64,000 bases of DNA from the NCBI RefSeq assembly GCF_000518765.1, contig NZ_KI912489.1:252652-316651 (forward strand), in the 5' to 3' direction. Made by a program: the position numbers and the translations under genes. Within the stretch, counting starts at the first letter, position 1. Each line of letters opens with the position of its first letter. The stretch comes from Ruminococcus flavefaciens ATCC 19208. Its GTDB lineage: Bacteria; Bacillota; Clostridia; Oscillospirales; Ruminococcaceae. Of the stretch, positions 51,379 through 60,959 are shown piece after piece. The notes beneath the pieces are model-generated. The model was not told where the DNA came from. It made no database searches and worked only from the letters and a program-made list of their open reading frames with translations.

Positions 51379-51691
51379 TTTATCTGACTACCTTTCCAAT
51401 AATATCCTACAATAATTGTACCATGATAACAAACAGATGTCAACACTGATATAAATTTTTACACATCATTCACAAAGAAAAGCCGTTTTTATTGCTTAAT
51501 CAATTGATTTGACTATATAATATTCATCAAGCTTATATTGAAATTTACTGTATATTGTTGTATAATGATATCAATATACTGGGTAATGCAGCCTTTTGCC
51601 TTTAGCTGTTAGCTATTAGCCAATGTGTCGCCTTCGTCTAATGCCTAATGGCTGTATTATTAACTGTGAAACAGCAGGAAATGGAGGAAAA
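51379..51691. other. Intergenic region between divergent operons
   Basis: AT-rich, with no gene. A short run of TTAGCTGTTAGCTATTAGCC-like near repeats lies at about 51600-51621. A TGTTGTATAATG element at about 51553-51564 may be the -10 box of the VOC operon. Confidence 0.4.
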
Positions 51692-52075
51692 ATGCGGATA
51701 GAACATATTGCAGTGTTTGTGAAGGATCTTGAAGCTGCCCGTGAATTCTTCACGAAATATCTCGGCGGACATTCAAACAGCGGCTATCACAATAAAACTA
51801 CGGATTTCAGATCATACTTCATCACCTTTGATGACGGGGCAAGGCTTGAACTGATGCACAAGCCGCAGGTGAAGGATACGGATAAGGCGGCTGAACACAC
51901 AGGTTATTCCCATATTGCTTTCAGTGTGGGCAGCAGTGAAAAAGTCGATGAACTCACTGAGCGGCTGCGCTCGGCAGGCTACGAAGTAAAAAGCGGTCCG
52001 CGCACGACCGGTGACGGATATTATGAGAGCTGTATCGCTGTGATCGAAGGAAATCTTATCGAAATAACTGTCTGA
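51692..52075 (+). CDS. VOC (glyoxalase/bleomycin-resistance fold) protein
   Basis: 127 residues, one VOC domain built of two beta-alpha-beta-beta-beta units: [20 protein letters not shown] opens the first; [13 protein letters not shown] opens the second. Metal ligands may be His 5, His 73-region and Glu near ILIEITV-like end (GNLIEITV). It resembles lactoylglutathione-lyase-like or methylmalonyl-CoA-epimerase-like proteins; the substrate is unknown. GGAGG precedes the ATG. It is first of a run with the DUF3795 and MutS-like genes. Confidence 0.85.
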   Translation: MRIEHIAVFVKDLEAAREFFTKYLGGHSNSGYHNKTTDFRSYFITFDDGARLELMHKPQVKDTDKAAEHTGYSHIAFSVGSSEKVDELTERLRSAGYEVKSGPRTTGDGYYESCIAVIEGNLIEITV

Positions 52076-52096
52076 GCTTATATGGAGGAAGAAATA

Positions 52097-52492
52097 ATGA
52101 AACGCGAATTGGGTATAGCAAGATGCGGACTTGCTTGTTGTCTCTGCTCTGAAAATGTGGAATGTAAAGGCTGCAAGCGTGACGGCTTTAAAGAGCTTTC
52201 ATGGTGCAAGGACGCAGAATGGTGCGAGAACAGAAAATGCGGCATGGCAAAGGGCATCAGCGGCTGCTATGAGTGTGAGCCTGTAAGCTGCCGTAAAGGT
52301 CTGTACGCCGAAAAGATCAAGGCAAGAGCTTTTGCGGAGTTTGCAAGAAGATACGGTGTTGAGGAACTTCTTGACTGCCTTGAACGCAACGAGAAAGCAG
52401 GGATAGTCTATCATCGTGAGGGCATTATGGGCGATTATGATGAGTTTGACGACATTGAAAAGCTCATGGACTTTATAAGAAACGGAAATTGA
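52097..52492 (+). CDS. DUF3795-type Cys-rich protein
   Basis: 131 residues; eleven cysteines in the first 70 residues (RCGLACCLCSENVECKGC, WCENRKC, GCYECEPVSC) suggest a bound zinc or Fe-S centre. The rest is an alpha-helical tail. This matches the DUF3795 family of unknown function, common in anaerobes. The ATG at 52097 has GGAGG 8 nt upstream, within 21 bp of the preceding stop, so it is probably co-transcribed with the VOC gene. Confidence 0.8.
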   Translation: MKRELGIARCGLACCLCSENVECKGCKRDGFKELSWCKDAEWCENRKCGMAKGISGCYECEPVSCRKGLYAEKIKARAFAEFARRYGVEELLDCLERNEKAGIVYHREGIMGDYDEFDDIEKLMDFIRNGN

Positions 52493-52515
52493 TTTTGCAT
52501 TTATAGGGAGAAAAA

Positions 52516-54159
52516 ATGGAAGAAGTAATTATCATATCAGTTGTTGCAGCAGTTTTTGTTATCTGCATGATCGTATACAATATAAAAAATAAAGCAGCAA
52601 TTGACTACTACATAAGGCATTCCTTCGGAGACAGCAGCCGTGTAAAGGACGATGTTCTTGACAGGCTTGATGCTGTGGCTCTGCTGTTTGAAAAGGAGAA
52701 AAGGAAGCATAATGATTCCGAGCTTGTAGACAATGTAACATGGGACGACCTTGACATGAAAACGGTGTTTTTCCGTGCAGACCATACCGACAGCTTTGCA
52801 GGAGAACAGTGTCTTTATTCGTCGATGCATATTCTCGGTGACAGAGAAGAGGATTCCCTGCTGAGCAATAATACAGCGGAGTTCTTTGACAAAAACGAGG
52901 AAAAGCGCAATAAGGTAAGGAAGGTGCTTCACGGTATCGGCAAGCCGATAAGTGCTTATTATTCCATTGATGTGGCTGAGGATATCGACTCGAAATATCT
53001 TCCGTACAAGTTCGTTTATCCGCTGCTTCTGATATCATTGGTGACACTTGTTATTCTTGGACTTGTCCTGAATAATCCGATGCTGCTGATGCTTGGCATC
53101 TTCAATTACTTTGTGAATATGGTAGTTCACATATTTCTGAAAAACAGCTTTGAAAGAAAGCTTGAAACTCTTTTTTCAATGGGAATGACTATCAATGCAG
53201 GCTTTGCGATACAGAATATCGTGCCCGAATTTGCAAAGGGCGCAGAGGAAAGCTTCAAAAAGCTGAAAAAGTCTGCCTCCATAATGAATCTTCTGAATAT
53301 GAAAAAATCAATGTCAAAGTCAGATGATCCGTTTTCTATGCTGATGATGTATATTACCGATCCGTTCATGATAGATTTTATACTTTACAACATAGGTTTA
53401 AAGGAGCTTGAAGGAAAAACGGAGGATTATCTGAAAATATTCAGATTTGTAGGCGAGATAGACTGTTCCATAGCCATTGCTTCATTCAGAAGGAGCATTG
53501 AAGGCTACTGTGTACCCGAATTGACCGACAATAAGTGCATAGAGTTCAAGGGACTTTTTCACCCGCTTATCTCAGAAGCTGTCGAAAATGATATAAGGCA
53601 GGAGAATAGTATAGTTCTTACGGGCTCAAATGCTTCGGGAAAATCCACGTTCATAAAAGCAGCTGCCATTAATCTTATTCTCGGACAGTCCATATTCACC
53701 TGTACTGCGGAGCAGGCTTCCATACCCCACTGCGGAGTCATTACCTCAATGGCTGTACGCGACGACCTTGCCTCGGGAGAAAGCTACTATATCCGCGAGA
53801 TAAAGTACCTGAAGCGCATGACTGAGACCGCAAAGAGCGGGAGACTGCTTTTCCTTGCCATAGATGAGATACTCAAAGGTACCAACACCAAGGAGAGGAT
53901 TGCCGCATCAAAGGCCGTACTGCGCTATTTTGAGAATATGAACTGTATGCTCATGGTTGCGACTCATGATGTGGAGCTTGCAGAAGCCTTTGAGGGTATC
54001 TATGAGAACTATTATTTCTGCGAAAAGCTTGACGAAGGCGATATAAGCTTTGATTATAAAATACATAAAGGCATATGCCGTTCAAGCAACGCTATAAAGC
54101 TCCTTGGGGTTATCGGTTTCCCCGAGGAGATAATAAACGACGCTCTTTCGGAGCTGTGA
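52516..54159 (+). CDS. Membrane-anchored MutS-like ATPase
   Basis: 547 residues. An N-terminal membrane segment (about 4-20) and a central pair (about 158-200, LLISLVTLVILGLVL) are followed by a helical lever region and a MutS-type ATPase: Walker A TGSNASGKST (about 372), Walker B LFLAIDEILKGTNTKER and the ATHD switch. It lacks the mismatch-recognition and connector domains of MutS1. Proteins of this type occur across Firmicutes without a proven job; membrane anchoring argues against replication repair. GGGAG precedes the ATG. Confidence 0.85.
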   Translation: MEEVIIISVVAAVFVICMIVYNIKNKAAIDYYIRHSFGDSSRVKDDVLDRLDAVALLFEKEKRKHNDSELVDNVTWDDLDMKTVFFRADHTDSFAGEQCLYSSMHILGDREEDSLLSNNTAEFFDKNEEKRNKVRKVLHGIGKPISAYYSIDVAEDIDSKYLPYKFVYPLLLISLVTLVILGLVLNNPMLLMLGIFNYFVNMVVHIFLKNSFERKLETLFSMGMTINAGFAIQNIVPEFAKGAEESFKKLKKSASIMNLLNMKKSMSKSDDPFSMLMMYITDPFMIDFILYNIGLKELEGKTEDYLKIFRFVGEIDCSIAIASFRRSIEGYCVPELTDNKCIEFKGLFHPLISEAVENDIRQENSIVLTGSNASGKSTFIKAAAINLILGQSIFTCTAEQASIPHCGVITSMAVRDDLASGESYYIREIKYLKRMTETAKSGRLLFLAIDEILKGTNTKERIAASKAVLRYFENMNCMLMVATHDVELAEAFEGIYENYYFCEKLDEGDISFDYKIHKGICRSSNAIKLLGVIGFPEEIINDALSEL

Positions 54160-54173
54160 TCATATAAATAACA

Positions 54174-54211
54174 AGCCGCAGGAAAATGCTTCCCTGCGGC
54201 TGCCTTTTTTT
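54174..54211 (+). terminator. Terminator of the VOC/DUF3795/MutS-like run
   Basis: AGCCGCAGGAA / TTCCCTGCGGCT hairpin followed by a long T-run, 15 bp after the stop. Confidence 0.85.
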
Positions 54212-54302
54212 GCATATTTCCTAAAATTGTACTGATCGTAAAAGCTAATTTTTATATTGCATTTTGGTGAGATTTGTGTTATTATATAAGGTAAGAAGTT
54301 GC

Positions 54303-54320
54303 GCCATGACGATTCATGGC
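54303..54320 (+). promoter_or_regulatory. Leader hairpin before carB
   Basis: GCCATGA / TCATGGC stem with a 4-nt loop, 43 bp before the carB start. A T-run after a second GTACG-type stem (about 54332-54348) gives it a faint attenuator look, but no antiterminator or PyrR-binding motif is clear. Confidence 0.4.
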
Positions 54321-54363
54321 AAATTTATAAACGTACGTTTTTTGTACGGGTCAGGAGAATAAT

Positions 54364-57300
54364 ATGCCAAAAAGACAGGATATTAACAAGATCATGATCA
54401 TCGGTTCAGGTCCTATCATCATAGGACAGGCTTGCGAGTTTGACTATTCGGGAACACAGGCCTGTAAGGCACTTCGCCAGCTGGGCTATGAGATCGTTCT
54501 TGTTAACTCAAACCCTGCAACTATCATGACAGACCCAGATGTTGCGGATATCACTTACATTGAGCCTCTTAATCTCGAAAGACTTACACAGATCATCGAA
54601 AAAGAACGTCCTGATGCTCTCCTTCCTAACCTTGGCGGACAGTCGGGACTTAATCTCTGCTCCGAGCTTGATCAGGCAGGCGTACTCAAAAAGTACAATG
54701 TACAGGTCATCGGTGTACAGGTAGACGCTATTGAGCGCGGTGAGGACCGTATCGAATTCAAGAACGCTATGAGCGCACTCGGTATCGGTATGCCGAGAAG
54801 TGAAGTTGCTTATTCCGTAGATGAGGCTGTAAAGATAGCTGAAAAGCTGAAATATCCTGTTGTTCTGCGTCCTGCATATACTATGGGCGGCGCAGGCGGC
54901 GGCATGGTATATAACGTTGACGAACTCAAAGTCGTATGTGCAAGAGGACTTCAGGCATCTCTCGTTGGACAGGTACTTGTTGAAGAATGTATCTTCGGCT
55001 GGGAAGAGCTTGAGCTTGAAGTAGTACGTGATGCTGAGAACAACAAGATCACAGTATGCTTCATTGAGAATATTGATCCTATCGGTGTACACACAGGTGA
55101 CTCCTTCTGTTCTGCACCTATGCTCACTATCCCCGAGGACGTACAGGCTCAGTTACAGGAAATGTCATACAAGATAATCGAGTCTATCGAAGTTATCGGC
55201 GGCTGTAACTGTCAGTTCGCCCGTGATCCCGAGACAGGACGTATTGTTGTTATCGAGATCAACCCAAGAACCTCACGTTCTTCCGCACTTGCTTCAAAGG
55301 CTACAGGCTTCCCGATAGCTCTCGTATCTGCTATGCTTGCCTGCGGTCTCACCCTTAAAGACATCGAGTGCGGCAAGTACGGCACTCTTGACAAGTATGT
55401 TCCCGACGGTGACTACATCGTTATCAAGTTCGCTCGCTGGGCTTTCGAGAAGTTCAAGGGCGCTGAGGACAAGCTTGGCACTCAGATGAAGGCTGTCGGT
55501 GAGGTAATGAGCATCGGCAAGACCTACAAGGAAGCATTCCAGAAGGCTATCCGTTCACTTGAAACAGGACGCTATGGTCTCGGATTTGCGAAGAACTTCA
55601 ACAATATGACAAAGGAAGAGCTCCTTTCAAACCTTCGTTTCCCAACAAGCGAGAGACAGTTCATCATGTATGAGGCACTCCGCAAGGGCGCAACTGTTGA
55701 CGAGCTCCACGACCTTACAAAGATAAAGAAGTACTTCATCGAGCAGATGAAGGAGCTTGTTGACGAGGAGGAGGCTCTCCTCAAGAACAAGGGCGCTGTT
55801 CCTGCAAACGACGTTCTGAAGCAGGCTAAGCTTGACGGCTTCTCAGACCGTTACCTCAGCTCTCTCCTTGAAGTTTCCGAGGAGGAGATAAGAAACGCTC
55901 GTATGGCTATCGGCGTAAAGGAAGCATGGGAGGGCATTCACGTAAGCGGTACAAAGGACGCTGCTTACTACTACTCCACATATCACCTTGACGAGGACAA
56001 GAGCCCTGTAAGCACAGAAAAGCCAAAGATAATGATCCTCGGCGGCGGTCCTAACAGAATCGGTCAGGGTATCGAATTCGACTACTGCTGCGTTCATGCT
56101 GCACTTGCACTTAAAAAGCTGGGCTTTGAGTCCATTATTGTAAACTGCAACCCTGAGACAGTTTCTACTGACTATGATACATCAGACAAGCTCTATTTTG
56201 AGCCTCTTACACTTGAAGATGTTCTCGCTATCCACGAAAAGGAAAAGCCCGTTGGCGTTATCGCTCAGTTCGGCGGACAGACTCCTCTTAACCTTGCAAA
56301 CGACCTTAAGAAGTACGGTGTAAATATCCTCGGTACAACTCCCGAGACTATCGACCTTGCTGAGGACAGAGATCACTTCCGCGCAATGATGGACAAGCTC
56401 GGAATCCCTATGCCTGAGGCTGGAATGGCTGTAAATGCTGACGAAGCTATTGCTATCGCAAACAAGATCGGTTATCCTGTAATGGTTCGTCCTTCCTATG
56501 TTCTCGGCGGACGCGGAATGGAGATAGTACACGATGACGAGATGATGAGAGTATACATGAATGCGGCTGTCGGCGTAACTCCTGACAGACCTATCCTCAT
56601 CGACCGTTTCCTCAACCACGCTACAGAGTGCGAGGCTGACGCTATCTCAGACGGTACACACTGCTTTGTTCCATGCGTTATGGAGCATATCGAGCTTGCA
56701 GGCGTACACTCGGGCGACTCCGCTTGTATACTTCCTTCAAAGAACCTGACAGAGAAGCAGGTCGCTACTATCAAGGAGTACACAAAGAAGATAGCTGTAG
56801 AGATGAATGTATGCGGACTTATGAATATGCAGTACGCTATCGAGGGCGATACAGTATACGTGCTCGAGGCTAATCCACGTGCATCAAGAACAGTTCCGCT
56901 GGTATCAAAGGTATGCGATATCAACATGGTAAAGATCGCTACAGATATAATCACATCTTCGCTTACAGGCAGACCTTCTCCTGTACCTGAGCTCAAGGAC
57001 AAGCAGATCGGTCACTACGGCGTTAAGGAAGCTGTATTCCCGTTCAATATGTTCCCTGAGGTAGATCCTCTCCTCGGACCTGAGATGCGTTCAACAGGTG
57101 AAGTTCTTGGTATCTCGCCATCATTCGGTGAAGCATACTACAAGGCACAGGAAGCTACAAAGAACAAGCTCCCACTGGAGGGAACAGTTCTCCTCAGCGT
57201 ATGCGAGAGAGACAAGCCCGAGCTTGTAGACATTGCCAAGTCATTCAACGAGCTCGGATTCCACATCATTGCAACAGGCAGAAGCTATGAGATGATAAAG

Positions 57301-57585
57301 GAAGCAGGTATCCCATGCGATAAGATATTCAAGCTTTATGAGGGACGTCCGAATATTGCTGACCAGATCGCAAACGGCGAGATACAGATGATAATCAACA
57401 CACCTGCCGGCAAGACAAGTGTACACGATGACAGCTATATCAGAAAGGCTGCTATAAAGCACAGAATACCATACATGACAACTATGGCTGCTGCAAAGGC
57501 AAGTGCAGAGGGTATCAAGGCTATCAAGCACAATACTCACCTTGGCGTTAAGTCACTTCAGGCTCATCACGCTGATATTAAGTAA
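54364..57585 (+). CDS. carB: Carbamoyl-phosphate synthase large subunit
   Basis: 1073 residues, the normal length. Two homologous ATP-grasp halves (about 1-550 and 551-935) each begin with a nucleotide-fold motif (MIIGSGPIIIGQACEFDYSG; MILGGGPNRIGQGIEFDYCC), and a C-terminal MGS-like regulatory domain (about 936-1073) carries the site for UMP/ornithine control. It joins ammonia, bicarbonate and two ATP to carbamoyl phosphate for pyrimidines and arginine; the glutaminase subunit CarA is not in the window. Codon use is biased to preferred codons, as expected for high expression. AGGAG lies 6 nt before the ATG. Confidence 0.98.
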   Translation: MPKRQDINKIMIIGSGPIIIGQACEFDYSGTQACKALRQLGYEIVLVNSNPATIMTDPDVADITYIEPLNLERLTQIIEKERPDALLPNLGGQSGLNLCSELDQAGVLKKYNVQVIGVQVDAIERGEDRIEFKNAMSALGIGMPRSEVAYSVDEAVKIAEKLKYPVVLRPAYTMGGAGGGMVYNVDELKVVCARGLQASLVGQVLVEECIFGWEELELEVVRDAENNKITVCFIENIDPIGVHTGDSFCSAPMLTIPEDVQAQLQEMSYKIIESIEVIGGCNCQFARDPETGRIVVIEINPRTSRSSALASKATGFPIALVSAMLACGLTLKDIECGKYGTLDKYVPDGDYIVIKFARWAFEKFKGAEDKLGTQMKAVGEVMSIGKTYKEAFQKAIRSLETGRYGLGFAKNFNNMTKEELLSNLRFPTSERQFIMYEALRKGATVDELHDLTKIKKYFIEQMKELVDEEEALLKNKGAVPANDVLKQAKLDGFSDRYLSSLLEVSEEEIRNARMAIGVKEAWEGIHVSGTKDAAYYYSTYHLDEDKSPVSTEKPKIMILGGGPNRIGQGIEFDYCCVHAALALKKLGFESIIVNCNPETVSTDYDTSDKLYFEPLTLEDVLAIHEKEKPVGVIAQFGGQTPLNLANDLKKYGVNILGTTPETIDLAEDRDHFRAMMDKLGIPMPEAGMAVNADEAIAIANKIGYPVMVRPSYVLGGRGMEIVHDDEMMRVYMNAAVGVTPDRPILIDRFLNHATECEADAISDGTHCFVPCVMEHIELAGVHSGDSACILPSKNLTEKQVATIKEYTKKIAVEMNVCGLMNMQYAIEGDTVYVLEANPRASRTVPLVSKVCDINMVKIATDIITSSLTGRPSPVPELKDKQIGHYGVKEAVFPFNMFPEVDPLLGPEMRSTGEVLGISPSFGEAYYKAQEATKNKLPLEGTVLLSVCERDKPELVDIAKSFNELGFHIIATGRSYEMIKEAGIPCDKIFKLYEGRPNIADQIANGEIQMIINTPAGKTSVHDDSYIRKAAIKHRIPYMTTMAAAKASAEGIKAIKHNTHLGVKSLQAHHADIK

Positions 57586-57596
57586 TATAAATATAA

Positions 57597-57621
57597 AGTG
57601 CCGTTCCGTAATGGAGCGGCA
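57597..57621 (+). terminator. Hairpin between carB and the next gene
   Basis: GTGCCGTTCC / GGAGCGGCAC stem-loop 11 bp after carB. There is no T-run, so it may be an RNA-processing or stability element and not a terminator. Confidence 0.45.
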
Positions 57622-57639
57622 CATCTGATATGAGGGAAA

Positions 57640-58368
57640 ATGAAAAAGAAAAGCTACAGGGAGTGTTCCGATACAGAGTTTCAGGAGACCATTGAAGGTA
57701 TATTCGGCAGTAATATCGCCACATCATTTGTATTCTGGCTTATTATAGGCGCGGTCATTTTTGTATGCCTGAGTATTCGCATACAGCCGGTCGTGGAATT
57801 CGGAATGATGATCGTCAATGCTGTCTTGTGTGCATTCGGGATATACAGTATAAAAAAAGCCAATTATGTGAGCTTTACAAATGTTTTTGTCATATTTATC
57901 GGACTGATATATATGCTGCTGTTTTATTTATGCTGTATAGACGAGATAAAAATGTCGCAGGCTGTTATTCCTTTTCTTGCGCTGTTTGGAGTTATACAGA
58001 TAATAGTTCCGCGCATAAACAGCTTCATAAAGAAGAAACAGTGTACTTTGAAAATGGAAGTAGAAGTCATTGATATGAAATACAAAATAGCCAATAACAG
58101 CTCTGTTGATGCCTTTACAGGTGAGAAACACAATATGAGCTTTGTTATCCCTTATGATTTGACGAAAAAAATAAGCGTAGAGGATAATACCTACATAATT
58201 AAGGACAGTAAAAAGCTTCCTCCCGGACTTCACTATTTAAACCCCGAAAACATTTATGAGATATATTCTCCTGCTGAGGAAAAGAGCTTTTGCAGAACGA
58301 TGACATTCTTGGGCTGCTTTTATATCTTTCTGGAAGTAAATTTTTACCTGATGATGAAATACGCATAA
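57640..58368 (+). CDS. Membrane protein of unknown function
   Basis: 242 residues with four likely membrane segments in the N-terminal half (about 28-46, 50-70, 78-100, 107-127), then a soluble domain of about 85 residues and a last membrane segment near the C-terminus (MTFLGCFYIFLEVNFYLMM). No family recognised. The soluble part may be a small beta domain (MEVEVIDMKYKI, YTYIIK-like strands). It follows carB by 55 bp, with GAGGGAAA before the ATG, and ends at a shared terminator with mscL. Confidence 0.7.
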   Translation: MKKKSYRECSDTEFQETIEGIFGSNIATSFVFWLIIGAVIFVCLSIRIQPVVEFGMMIVNAVLCAFGIYSIKKANYVSFTNVFVIFIGLIYMLLFYLCCIDEIKMSQAVIPFLALFGVIQIIVPRINSFIKKKQCTLKMEVEVIDMKYKIANNSSVDAFTGEKHNMSFVIPYDLTKKISVEDNTYIIKDSKKLPPGLHYLNPENIYEIYSPAEEKSFCRTMTFLGCFYIFLEVNFYLMMKYA

Positions 58369-58370
58369 AA

Positions 58371-58395
58371 AAGCCTCCGCAGAAGCGGAGGCTTT
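58371..58395. terminator. Bidirectional terminator between converging genes
   Basis: AAGCCTCCGC / GCGGAGGCTT hairpin with A-run and T-run flanks, between the membrane protein and mscL. Confidence 0.9.
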
Positions 58396-58410
58396 CTATG
58401 TAATGAAGAA

Positions 58411-58833
58411 TTATTTCTTTTCGTTCTGTGCCTTGAGAAGGTCTCTGATCTCTGTGAGAAGAACTTCTTCCTTTGGTGGCTCAGCAGGCTTTTCTTCTTC
58501 CTTCTTCTTGCCAACGGACATAGCCTTGTTTACAGCCTTGAGGATGCAGAAGAGAATGATAGCGATGATGAGGAAATTAAGAACTGCGGAAATAAATGCA
58601 CCGTAATTGAAATCAACACCTGCAACTGTAAATTTACCGCCTACGAGCTGCATAACGCCGTTTTCGTCCTTTTCAGCGCCGCCTGTGATAGCTGCGATAA
58701 GAGGAGTGATAAAGTTATCGGTAAGAGCGCTTACGATGCTTCCGAAAGCAGCACCGATGATAACACCGATAGCCATATCCATTACGTTGCCTTTGAGTGC
58801 GAATTCCTTGAATTCCTTTAAAAATTTCTTCAT
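58411..58833 (-). CDS. mscL: Large-conductance mechanosensitive channel
   Basis: 140 residues. The N-terminal amphipathic helix and first membrane helix contain FKEFALKGNVMDMAIGVIIGAAFG, the MscL signature; a second helix (FLIIAIILFCILKAVNK) and a charged C-terminal bundle follow. MscL opens under membrane tension to release solutes during hypo-osmotic shock. The periplasmic-side loop is of normal size. AAGGAGAT precedes the ATG. It may follow from the zinc-ribbon gene upstream (gap 41 bp). Confidence 0.97.
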   Translation of the reverse strand: MKKFLKEFKEFALKGNVMDMAIGVIIGAAFGSIVSALTDNFITPLIAAITGGAEKDENGVMQLVGGKFTVAGVDFNYGAFISAVLNFLIIAIILFCILKAVNKAMSVGKKKEEEKPAEPPKEEVLLTEIRDLLKAQNEKK

Positions 58834-58874
58834 TTTTTACGACATCTCCTTAAAATGTGTAATATAAAATTTTA

Positions 58875-60464
58875 TTAAAATTCCGGCATACCGGGAATTT
58901 CCGATTTATTGGTCTTTTTGGCTTTCATCTCTTCGGGGAGCTCTATAGCGTCTATCTCGTCGTTATAGGTTTTTGCTTTTTTGGGCAGTGCCTGAACTGC
59001 GTGATCTGCCTGAGCCATGAGTGAGCCTTTATGCTGTTTTGTATTATTTGCTGCCTGCAATTCGTTTGGATCAGCCATACCTGCCGCCGACATAACGTTC
59101 CATGATCTGCGCTCTTCCTTTGCGCGAAGCTCTGATGCGTCAACGCTCTTTGTAGAGCCCATATAATCAAAACGACGCTGTTCCTTTTTCGCTTCAAGAG
59201 CGCTTGGATCAGCAACTTCTGCCGAACGCATAAACATTTTGTTGTATTTTGACTCTTCGTTTTTTCTGAGCTTGCTTGCGTCAACAAGAGGGGTATCGTT
59301 CATGTACGATACCTTTTTCTTTTCGGGACGTTTCAGGCTGCCGAGATCTTCATTGCGCTTTCCGAAGAAATCGTCGGTAGGATCGGTCTCAGCGTGTTCG
59401 GTAGCCTTGCCGCCGTCGAAGAATTCCCAGAAATCATCGGGTACCTCGACCTTGTCCTTATCCTCTGCGGGAGGAGGGAGGGGCTGATTCATCTGCATTC
59501 CGCCCATTTGGGGAACAACTGGTATACCGCCCATAGCAGGCATACCGTTTATATCAGCAAGCTCAGCAGTCTGGGCAGGATTGATGACCATTGGCTGACC
59601 GTATACGGGCATACCGTTCTGATCATAGCCGATTATCTGAGGCTGCGCATACATGACAGGCTGACCGTAGACGGGCATACCGTTCTGGTCGTAGCCGATC
59701 AACTGAGGCTGCGCATACATGACAGGCTGACCGTATATGGGCATACCATTCTGGTCGTAACCGATCATCTGGGGCTGCGCATACATGACAGGCTGAGCCA
59801 TACCTTGCATACCGCCCTGTGCAGGAATACCCTGCATTGCATTTGGCTGAGGTATACTCTGCATACCACTCTGCGGAGGAAGTCCCTGCATTGCATTTGG
59901 CTGAGGTATACCCTGCATACCACCCTGCGGAGGAAGTCCCTGCATGGCAGCGGGCTGAGGTATACCCTGCATAGCGTTTGGCTGAGGAATACTCTGCATA
60001 CCGCCCTGTGCAGGAATACCCTGCATGGCAGCCGGCTGGGGAATCCCCTGCATACCGCCCTGAACAGGAATGCCCTGCATAGCACCCTGCTGACGGAATG
60101 GGTTTGCATTGTTCATCTGAGCCTGACGTACAGCTCTTGTCTGTTCGGGAAGAGTAACTCTTCCTGTATCAAGCTTTGGAATAAAGGGCTCGTCAAAGCT
60201 GCTGAAGTCGAACTCTTCGTCCGTATCATTCAGCTCAGCAGCAGTATAGAGGTCTGAAGAAGAATCGTGAGAAGGTGTATCGCTTATAGTAAATGTGCCG
60301 CTTCCGAAAGTGAAGCCGCCTGAGGCAGGGTCTTCTTCGGAGTAATAGCCGCCCATATCTGCCTGTTCAATGTTAACATCCTGCGGATCTTCAAGGTTAA
60401 CGCCGCATTTAACGCAGAACCTGAAACCCGCTTCGTTGTCTGTTCCGCACCGTGGACATTTCAT
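58875..60464 (-). CDS. Zinc-ribbon protein with long Pro/Gln/Gly/Met repeats
   Basis: 529 residues, no signal peptide. A zinc ribbon opens the chain (CPRCGTDN, FCVKCG). Residues about 120-220 are some fourteen 7- to 9-residue repeats of the type MQGIPQPxA or MQGLPPQGG. Three 22-residue repeats follow (PVMYAQPQ-IIGYDQNGMPVYGQ). The C-terminal part has 36-residue repeats with VDASxLRxxEE. The low-complexity core resembles phase-separating or adhesive linkers; the function is unknown. AAGGAG lies 8 nt before the ATG at 60464; a GTG at 60473 is possible but falls in that site. Confidence 0.75.
   Translation of the reverse strand: MKCPRCGTDNEAGFRFCVKCGVNLEDPQDVNIEQADMGGYYSEEDPASGGFTFGSGTFTISDTPSHDSSSDLYTAAELNDTDEEFDFSSFDEPFIPKLDTGRVTLPEQTRAVRQAQMNNANPFRQQGAMQGIPVQGGMQGIPQPAAMQGIPAQGGMQSIPQPNAMQGIPQPAAMQGLPPQGGMQGIPQPNAMQGLPPQSGMQSIPQPNAMQGIPAQGGMQGMAQPVMYAQPQMIGYDQNGMPIYGQPVMYAQPQLIGYDQNGMPVYGQPVMYAQPQIIGYDQNGMPVYGQPMVINPAQTAELADINGMPAMGGIPVVPQMGGMQMNQPLPPPAEDKDKVEVPDDFWEFFDGGKATEHAETDPTDDFFGKRNEDLGSLKRPEKKKVSYMNDTPLVDASKLRKNEESKYNKMFMRSAEVADPSALEAKKEQRRFDYMGSTKSVDASELRAKEERRSWNVMSAAGMADPNELQAANNTKQHKGSLMAQADHAVQALPKKAKTYNDEIDAIELPEEMKAKKTNKSEIPGMPEF
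59480..60105. repeat. Coding repeats in the zinc-ribbon gene
   Basis: A short repeat array (about 59800-60090; 21-27 bp units) and three 66-bp units at 59582-59790 that are nearly identical in DNA. Copy number could vary between strains. Confidence 0.85.
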
Positions 60465-60959
60465 AGAGATCACTCCTTAACGCGAAGATAACAGAAAGAC
60501 CGCGTAAGCCGTATCCCCGACGGAGCGGTCGTAAAAATCGCTTAATTAAAGAATTTGTCTATACTCTCACAATATATTATAACATTTCCTTAATGCATTT
60601 TCAAGTGATTTAAGAAAGATTGTGCAATACTGTGTTAATTGCTGTATCCTTTTTGTGAAGATTAACACTATATTACCTATATATAAATAGGAAGTTATTT
60701 TATATATTGGTTTCTGTAGCTCCGAGAAAACCGAAAAATTGTCAAAAGCTCACAATTTGTAGATTTTATCGACATTGACAATACAGCACCTTTACAAATA
60801 TGTATCGCTAACACTATATTTTCAGCGCGGAATATGGTATAATACATTCATACGTCCATTTATACGGAATTTATAGAGATAAAAGAACAAAAGTGAACGG
60901 AATCGAAAGAGTTCCCAAAAGATGCGGCTGCTTATGAAGCAGCGGAATGGAGCAGACAT
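60465..60959. other. Intergenic region between divergent genes
   Basis: Holds a GACCGC/GCGGTC hairpin (60499-60531), a minus-strand promoter (see 60576-60604) and a plus-strand AT-rich segment with TGGTATAATAC at 60834-60844, the likely -10 box of the carboxypeptidase gene. No further gene is seen. Confidence 0.5.
60576..60604 (-). promoter_or_regulatory. Promoter of the zinc-ribbon gene
   Basis: On the minus strand TTGAAA (60604-60599), 17-bp spacer, TATAAT (60581-60576), about 110 bp before the start codon. Confidence 0.65.

Noticed and set aside
54230..54363. A pyrimidine-responsive riboswitch or PyrR site before carB
   Set aside because: There is a hairpin, but no PyrR-binding consensus and no clear terminator/antiterminator pair.
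54508..57540. Several long open frames antisense to carB
   Set aside because: They are frame shadows caused by the strong codon bias of carB and have no ribosome-binding sites or family motifs.
59394..60257. A 287-codon plus-strand frame across the zinc-ribbon gene
   Set aside because: It mirrors the minus-strand repeats (His/Leu/Thr-rich repeats) and lacks a ribosome-binding site.
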